Positions 49,001 to 58,000 of a DNA stretch of 64,000 bases are shown one piece after another; position 1 is the first letter of the stretch; each line of letters opens with the position of its first letter. The DNA is taken from contig NC_049993.1 in assembly GCF_000003815.2 (NCBI RefSeq), positions 15,769,367 through 15,833,366 of the forward strand. Direction: 5' to 3'. The position numbers and the translations under genes are program-made. Origin of the DNA: Branchiostoma floridae (Eukaryota; Chordata; Leptocardii; Amphioxiformes; Branchiostomatidae). A model generated the notes under the pieces. That model saw nothing but the letters and a program-made list of their open reading frames with translations, did not search any database and was not told the origin of the DNA.

Positions 49001-52000
49001 TTTGCGGTTCTTCTCAAATGTTGAGACTGACTGGTTTACAGTGTGTCGCCAAGCCTCGCGTTCAGCAGCAAGGGCTGGCCACTGGTGAAGGTCAATGTGG
49101 CAAGAAGCCAGAGATTTCTTCAGAGAGTCTTTGAATCTCTTCTTCGGTGCTCCCCTGTGGTGGTAGCCGGTGGAGAGTTCGCCGTAGAGGACAATCTTTG
49201 GTAGACGATGATCCTCCATTCTTGAGACATGACCTGCCCAGCGTAACTGCGTCTTCATCAAGGTGGCCTCGATGCTGGGGATCTCTCCTTGCTCCAGGAC
49301 TTCAACGTTGGTGATGTAGTCACTCCAGTGTATGTTGAGGATGGAGCGGAGACATCGTTGATGAAACCGTTCTAGGAGACGCAGGTGGTGTCTGTATGTG
49401 ACCCATGACTCCGAGCCATACAGAAGGGTCGTCAATACCACGGCTCTGTAGACACTGACTTTTGTGGCTTTCTTCAGGTGCTTGTTGTTCCAAACTCGGC
49501 TGTAGAGCCTGCCAAAGGCACTGTTTGCTTTAGCTAGTCTATTGTCCACCTCCTTGTCGATTCTTGCATCAGAGGAAATAGTGCTCCCCAGGTAGGTGAA
49601 CTGGTGGACTGGCTTTAGTTCTGACTCATCAATCATGATGCGAGGTGGGTGGTATATCTCCTGTGGAGCTGGCTGGTGGAGAACTTCTGTCTTTTTCAGG
49701 CTGATTTCGAGACCAAAGAGCCTGACTGCCTCCGCAAAGCAGGAAGTTACACGCTGCATGGCAGTCTCCGTGTGTGTCACAAGGGCAGCATCATCAGCGA
49801 AGAGTAGCTCCCGTATGAGTTGCTCTAGGGTCTTGGTATGGGCCTGTAGTCGCCGCAAGTTGAACAGGCTACCATCCATGCGGTATCTTATGTAGATGCC
49901 GTCTTCGTCGCCGAGATCTTCTGTGGCCTGTTGGAGCATCACACTGAAGAAGATGGTGAAGAGGGTTGGGGCTAAGACACATCCCTGTTTCACCCCGTTG
50001 GTGATCGGGAAGGACTCTGAAAGGTCGTTCCTGCTTCTGACCTGACCACGCTGGCTCTCGTGCAGCTGGATGACCATGCTGAGGAACTTTGGTGGACAAC
50101 CTAGGCGCTCCAAGATCTGCCATAGGCCTTTCCTGCTCACTGTGTCAAAGGCCTTCGTCAAATCCACGAAGGTGACGTATAGACCCTTGTTCTGTTCACG
50201 GCATTTTTCCTGGAGCTGCCTGAGCACGAAGACCATGTCGGTGGTGCCCCTGTTAGCTCTGAAGCCACACTGGCTCTCTGGTAGATGGCGTTCTGCAACG
50301 GCAGGTACCAGTCTGTTTAGGAGAATTCTTGCCAGGATTTTGCCTGCGATGGAGAGAAGAGTTATCCCCCTGTAGTTTGAGCAGTCTGACTTTTCCCCTT
50401 TGTTTTTGTACAGGGTAATGATGACAGCGTCTCGTAGGTCTTGTGGTAGTTTACCCTGTTCCCAGCATAACACAAAGAGTTTGTGAAGTGTAATGTGCAG
50501 TGCAGCACCTCCGTGCTTCCAGATTTCTGGTGGTATGGCATCTACACCTGCAGCCTTCCCACTCTTTTGTTGTTCTGTAGCTGTCTTTACCTCCTCTAGT
50601 GTTGGCACTAAGTCCAGCTGTTCTAGCATGGGTTGCTGAGGGATCCGCTGGAGCGCGGAGTCATTGACAGAACGGTCAATGCTGAAGAGGTTTTGGAAGT
50701 GTTCTGCCCAGCGGTTCAAGATGGATGTCTTATCCGTGAGGAGATCTTTGCCATCGGCACTGCGCAGAGGGCTAGTCACCTGGTGAGAAGGACCGTAGAC
50801 CGCTTTCAGAGCTTCATAGAAACCTCTGTAGTCACCAGTATCCGCACAGAGCTGCGTCTTCTCGGCAAGGTTGACCCACCACTGGTTCTGCATGATTCTC
50901 AGCTTGCGTTGAAGGTCGCTACATGAGGAGCGGAATGCAGCTTTCTTTGCAGGACAGGAGGGCTGTGCGAGATGAGCCTGGTGGGCACTTCTCTTCTTCG
51001 CCAGCAGTTGTTGGATTTCTTGGTCATTTTCGTCAAACCAGTCCTTGTTTTTCCTTGAGGTGAACCCCAGGACTTCTTCAGAGGACTGCAGGACGGCGGT
51101 CTTTAGTTGAGCCCAGAGAGTTTCAGGACAGGAGTCTGTGGGGCAGTCCAGGCCTTCCAGCTTTGAGTTAAGGTTGACTTGGAGGTCAGCTCTCACTGCA
51201 GCTGACTTCAGCCTGTCGATCTGGAGTTTCTTCCTGGGAGGGCCTCCTCGCTTTGGTTTAGGCTTGAAGTGGAGTTTGAGCTTGCATCGCACAAGGCGGT
51301 GATCAGTGTGACATTCTGCGCTGGGCATCACTCTGGTATGCAAGACATCCCTAAGGTCCCGTTGGCGTACTAAGATGTAGTCTATAAGGTGCCAGTGTCT
51401 TGACCGGGGATGCATCCAGGTTGTTTTGAACCTGTTCTTCTGTTGGAAGATGGTATTAGTGATGGTTAGCTGCAGTTCAGCACAGGTCTCCAACAGGAGA
51501 CGCCCATTGTCGTTGCAGTTCCCAACACCGTGTTTCCCGAGGACTCCTTTCCAGGCTTCTGAATCTCGGCCCACTCTAGCATTAAAGTCTCCGAGAATAA
51601 TGACCTTGTCGTTTGCAGGGGCGTTCCGCACTAGGGTGCGCAAGTCTGAGTAGAACTTGTCCTTGTCTGCAGGGTCTGCTTGGAGAGTTGGTGCATAAAC
51701 ACTGAACAGGGTGGCGTACTGGTCCTTTCTCAAGGGCAGGCGCATGGAGATGATGCGGTCAGAGTGACCTGTCGGTAGGTTCTCCAGCTTGGAGGCTAAG
51801 GTGTTTTCAATCATGAAGCCGACTCCGGAGAGGCGTCGCTCTGACTGTGGCTTGCCTGACCAGTAAAGGGTGTATCCTGCACCCTGCTCCTTTAGGCTGC
51901 CTAAGTCAGGAAATCGGACTTCACTGAGGGCGGCGATGTCAATGTTCAGACGGGAGAGCTCATTTGCAACTAGAGCAGAGCGTCGCTGAGGGCGGTTACT

Positions 52001-55000
52001 GACCGCTGAATCTAGCATGGTCCGTATGTTCCAACATGCTAGCCTTAGTCCATTCACACCTTTAGGGGCAGATGTGGAGCCACTATTCTTCCCATTTCTG
52101 CGACCGCTGGGGAAGATGCCCGTTGGCCACGGCCTGCCAACTGGGTTGGATGAAGACGAGCTTTTTTTAGGCCACCTTTTCTAGGCCTGTCTCCGTGTGG
52201 AGCAAGCAGTGCTGTCCCTAAAGAGGGCTGCTTGGTCGTTCAGGGTGCTGCCGGGTGCTGTTGTCATCTTCAATTCAACAGTCAGACGACCAATATCCTG
52301 AACCGCCTGCATGCAGGATTGGAACTGCGGCATTCCATGGCATCTTCCACTTGCCGTTTTGCCCCTTTCCCATCGCTACAGGACTTGGGGGGGGGGGGAC
52401 GTGGGTTGGCCCTAGAGCCTGCGCTGGGGGCTTTTTTAGGTGAGAGACGGTGCGCGCAGTACTGTTCCCACCCTTTAAACCCGGGGTTCATCTGCCATGG
52501 CCTAGCAAGCTTGGACGGTGACAGGGAGGTCCTCGGGTCGTAGGTTTTACAGACTGTCCTTGTCCAGTGGACCCTTCCTTTGGCGACTACCCAAGCTCCA
52601 CCCCCTCATTCGAGGTTACAGAGTAGGAATGTGGCACCTACCCCGGGACTATGAGATTGGTACATTCGGGCTCTCGCACCACGACAAGGCGGAAGGGTCG
52701 GGAGCCGGTGTTCGGGCATCCCAGCGAGAGCATACCAGCAGTAGTTGGTGAAGAAAAAGCAGAATAAAGCTGTGTAGTTGACTGTTTTGTTGTTGGCTAA
52801 TTCCAGGTTGAAGGATAAGGAGAACTCGTGTGTGCAGTTCACCCTGAAGTGCTGCATGTGCTGTCTGTGGTGTCTGGAGAACTGTCTCAAGTACCTCAAC
52901 TATAACGCTTACACGGTTATAGGTAAGGGTACCAACACATTTAGTATATAGTATATTATATACATAAATGTATTGTACAATTATTTTAGTACCATCGCAA
53001 ACTGAAGGTCCAATTGTCGGCAGTTGGCTGTGTCTCTCAGTGCTTTAAATTTTTTAAATAGTACTTAATTTAACAATCATCGTTACATGACCTACAACAA
53101 TTAAGGCACCCATACTCAGCTTTTAAGACATTGTTTGTATGTATTTACATGTATTTTCTCCTTTTGTACCCATAAAAAGCTATGGATGCATTGTGTTGAT
53201 ATTTGATGCATGTATGTATATTGGTAAATTTTGGGAAGAGGAAGGTCAATGTTGGTTGTGGCCCTCTAGCACCTTCCCATGGTACTACATGAAATTATAG
53301 CAAGACAGTGTTTTTGTATCAGATCTTTATATGTTTTGGACATTCATTGATCTTGTTAATCATGGTGCTATGATTTGTTTTTCTACCCAGCTATTGAGGG
53401 GACCAGTTTTTGTACTGCAGCCAGAAGGGTGAGTAAAGATGGAGTTACTACAGAGTAAAACTTAACATAGGCAGCACAGATTCTATGGGAACTATTATCA
53501 TGTAAGACTTAGATGAAGTACTGTGTAGACAATTCAATGACAAAGCCTAGTCAAGCTCAATTGTGTACTGACTCAGAGGTAAAATCAAATTATGACAGAA
53601 ATATACTCTCACGAACACTCACTATCCAGTTTATCGTCTAAGAGCAAGAAATACTGGACTTATAACAAATAGAGTCTACATCTTTTACGTATTCTTACTT
53701 GGAATGTACAAATGAATGTATTCCTACTTGGAATTTACATTGGATTCCTCAGAATCAATGTTTTCTTATCTATAGCAGTGGAAGAGTTGCAAGGCATTTT
53801 AGAAAGGGTTGAAGCCTGCCATCCCTGATTATCTTATCTGTTATATCTTTGTGTTAATATAACATTTGGTGTTGTTGATGTTTGACAGGCGTTCCTGGCT
53901 CTGGTGTCCAACGCACTCCGCGTCGTGGCGATCAACAGTGTCGGGGATTTCGTCCTCTTCCTGGGCAAACTGGGCGTGGTAGCCATTGTGGGCGCCATCT
54001 CGCTTATCATCTTCAGAGTACGTGTTACATCTGTAATAGTTTTTTTTGTGTCATTATTTGTCAGTATTTTGTAATGCCCTGTGTTTTGTTGTGGTTTACT
54101 CAATTTATTTACCTTTTGCTCAAAAACTGTCATGTTTTACTTTGATACAGATTAGATTGAAGGAGAATGCTTGGGGAGGGAGATGGGTGGATGGATGCAG
54201 GAAGTGTGGGAGTGGATGAAAGGATTGAGGGAGAAAGGATACATGGCTGGATGGATGGATGGTTGCATGGATGGATTGAAGGGTAGATGGATGGAAGGAT
54301 GGATGAATGGAAGGATGGATGGGTGGGTGAGTGTATGGATGAATGAATGGATAGATGAATGCAGAAGGTGTGGGAAGGAGGAAAAATGGATTGATGGAGA
54401 AATTGTATCATTGATGGATGGAGGGACAGACAGAATGATGAAGGGATAGTGGTTGGATAGATGGATGGAGGGGCTTGGATAGATGGATAAAAGGAGGATG
54501 GATGGATAAATTGAATTTGGATAGATGAAAAGAAGAAAGAATGGATTTATGCAGATGAAGGGATGAATGCATGCCATTGGATGAATGCATGGATGTAAGG
54601 AGTAAGTCAACATAATGTTATTATAAACTGACTGAATTTTATGTAGTTGTGTATTTTTCAAAACTGTTGTTTTGTCCTGTGTTTTCTTTGTAGTTTTGTA
54701 TTTTTCAAACCTGTTGTTTTGTCATGTGTTTTAAAGGCTCCGAGCGAAGTTGAAAGAGTGAGTCAGCTCATGTGTTATAATTTACTGTCAGCATTTTCCA
54801 ATTTCCAGCATTTCCATTGTCCGGCATTTGACTTTATTTTCATTTACATCTATTGCTTTTAAGCTGTCAATTACAGTTTTACTTTGATGCAGAGCTGAAG
54901 TATAAAGCAGTGAATATGAATGAGGTGTATTTTATATGAGTTAAATATTCACAGATTACAGTTTGACTTCTTGTGTGATTCCTGAGCTTAAAGACTTTTA

Positions 55001-58000
55001 TCTGTCCTCAGTTTAACAGAATGGTGCTCCTTGTTGAGTTTTCAACTTCTTTACCCCCTGAAATGTTATTTCCTTAATTTTGAGAGTAGCAAAATTCAGA
55101 AGACTTTGACAGAAGTTTTGTGGCATTGTTTAAGTGTGACAACAATCTGATATGTGTAGTTTTAAACATTTCCAACTGCCCACTTGGACAGAATGTTTGG
55201 AAATTCTGTCTAAGCTAGAGAGAGCACTGGTTAACTTACTTTAATTTCATTCAAGAACATATTCAAAATGAAAATCAAACAAAAGAAAATAAAGATAGGG
55301 ATTTGAGGAAACTTAAAATTAATTGTACTGAGTAGTCACTCCCTCAAAAAGGTACATGGAATTTCATACTGTGCAGTCTATTTTTATGTTGATATACCAG
55401 TTCATCATTATCTTTAATGCGAGAACCAACTTACAATGTACTAAAATTGTTTGATGTCTTTCTGTCCCACAGACCGACGCCCGTCTCCACTACTATGCCG
55501 TGCCCATCCTGGTGATCTGTGTGTTCGCTTTCTTCATCGCACACTGCTTCCTCTCCGTGTATGAGGTCAGGAGATACTTGTTTTGTTTGTTTCTGAAAAT
55601 AGTTTCATCAGGTTGGTAGTATATGGGATATTTCTTGTACACAACCAGGTTAAACTTACTTGCTTACATATAGCGCCGAGAAGCAGAACTCCAGTCAGAA
55701 GCTCTGAGTAAGGTGTCTGATAGACACCAAAACGTTAGCAATTTTAACCTGGTTGTGCACAAGAATTCTCCTATACCCTTGTTTTGTTTGTGTGTACAAC
55801 TAGTAAACTGCCTCAAACCATATGACAAATTTTCTGAAGTGAGAACAAGTCCATCCCCCCACACCAAGAAGGACCTCTATAGGGTAAGAATGATATCGAA
55901 GTGAGGCCACTGCTTCCTCTCGGTGTATGAGGTCAGGAGATGTTTGTTTTGTTTGTTTGTGCTTACACCCAGCAAACTGCCTCAAGCCATGAAACACAAG
56001 CTTTGTAAAGTAAGAACAATATGACAGAGTTAAGTTGGTTGATAGTAGAAGTGAAGGTTGATAGAGTTGAATTTACCCACTTAAATTGTAACTGAGAAGG
56101 ACACCTATATATCGGTTCATAGTAGATAGACTGAGTCTCACAAGGGCACAATATTAGGAACTGCTTAGCATTTGAACTAGAACCCAGGATGTCCGGATTT
56201 TCTGTCAGGTAATCTATAACCACAAGGCGGCATGATGTCACTTTCATATATGTAACTATTATCCTAGCAAAAAGCTGCTAATGCTAAGCACTTTTGAGGG
56301 GTCAGCTACTTGCAAGGGGCATAGAATTTTGATCTGAGGGATGTCCTTCTCATGCAATAAAAAAGTGATGTATATAGAGCAGAACCTAGTTGTATGCCCC
56401 ATTTATGTTCACACCGTTTCATTGACTGACAGATCTCTTTAAAAAAAGACAATATACCTACTGACTATTTTGATCAGAATTGCAATTTTCCTAGGCATTC
56501 ATCTTTCTTCTTCAATGTGATACTCATTAACCATGCATGTATCTGTCCCTCCTTGCTTTTGTAGATGGTTGTGGACACCTTACTGCTGTGTTTCTGTGAG
56601 GACTGCAGGATCAATGATGGGTCCCCTGGTCGAGAATACTATATGGACAAGTCACTACTGGTAAGTGCTAGTCACTCTTTGCAGGTCTCCAGACGGGTCG
56701 CAGAAGCAAGCATAGGAGCAAACTAATAGTAGTACCCGGATGGTACCCAGGCTATATAACTTTATGATCCTAAAGGGAAACATTCACCACTTAAAAAGAG
56801 TTATGCCACTGTCCATAGTGCTGAAATGAGTGCTGTTATTACAAAAGGTTCTTCTAAAGGAAAACTACAAACTTTTGGAGGAATAACTTACATGTAAATC
56901 GCAACACTATCTGCACTGAGTGTTCTTGAATGGTGGCATTCTTTGGAGTTTGATCATTTTCATGCATTTCTGTCTGAAAAGACACTGAAAGTGGAAGTGA
57001 TTCACCATCTGTTTTGGCTTATCCTGGTTCAAAATGTTTGCAATTTTAACACCCTGATGTTGCTTTGAGCCTCTTTCAACTTTCCCTTCCCTTATCAGGA
57101 ATTTGTGGAGAACAGCAGTGAGGCGCTGAAAAACTTGGACAAGAAGAAGAAGAAAGAAACTGCCAATGCCAACGCCAATGAACATGTGGAGCTGAAAGAA
57201 ACGGTAACATTTATATGTCCGTCATCTTAATGTGGCTGTAGATTACTTGTTAATTCCATGTTAGTAATTTAGAACAAAACTAAGAACGGTTAAGTAGCGG
57301 GGTGTAATCTTTTGAGCCTTCTGCCAGTTTACACTCAGCTGCAAAATAGAATCTAACAAGCCTATAAACTCTAAAATGACATTTACAGCAGTAATACGGT
57401 CAATGTACACTTGATCTTGGCCAATGTCGGTGACTCACCAAAACCAGACTGTAACAGTAAATTTGATGACCTCCAAGCAATCATTTCTTTAAGGTCATTC
57501 ATAGTGTAACCTCAGTTTATGGCAGGTATTTCAAACAGTACATCTTTCAAACTATTACCAGTAAAATGTAAATGTGCATTACAACTGCTGTGAAAGGAAA
57601 GTCCAAGTACATGTGGTCAGATATAATGACATTGACATTGAGTCCCCCGATTTCTGGTTCTGAAGGACCCAGCAGAGAATGCTGTCTAAGCTGATGGAAA
57701 ACATGGCATATACACTAGCACAAGGTACAAACATGTACTAATGCTAGTTCACCTTTATCCGTGGGGTACCCTATATTATATCCCAGGCTTTTAGCTAGGA
57801 TTTTATAATAGGGAGTCCAAACTTATTGGTGAGTCACGGTAAGTGACTATTGTAGGGGGGTCTGGTGGCAAAAATACTGTTCCAGAGGTCACAGTAGAAG
57901 ACTGTGACCACAGATGACCTGGTAGCATCCCTGGTCAATCAGAATTTCATGCTATCAGACGATTTTCTCCCCAGTGTAAGGGCGTCCAGGGGCATCAAAT

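Noticed and set aside
54152-54661. 169-codon Ser/His/Pro-rich ORF
   Set aside because: Translation of the GGAT minisatellite.
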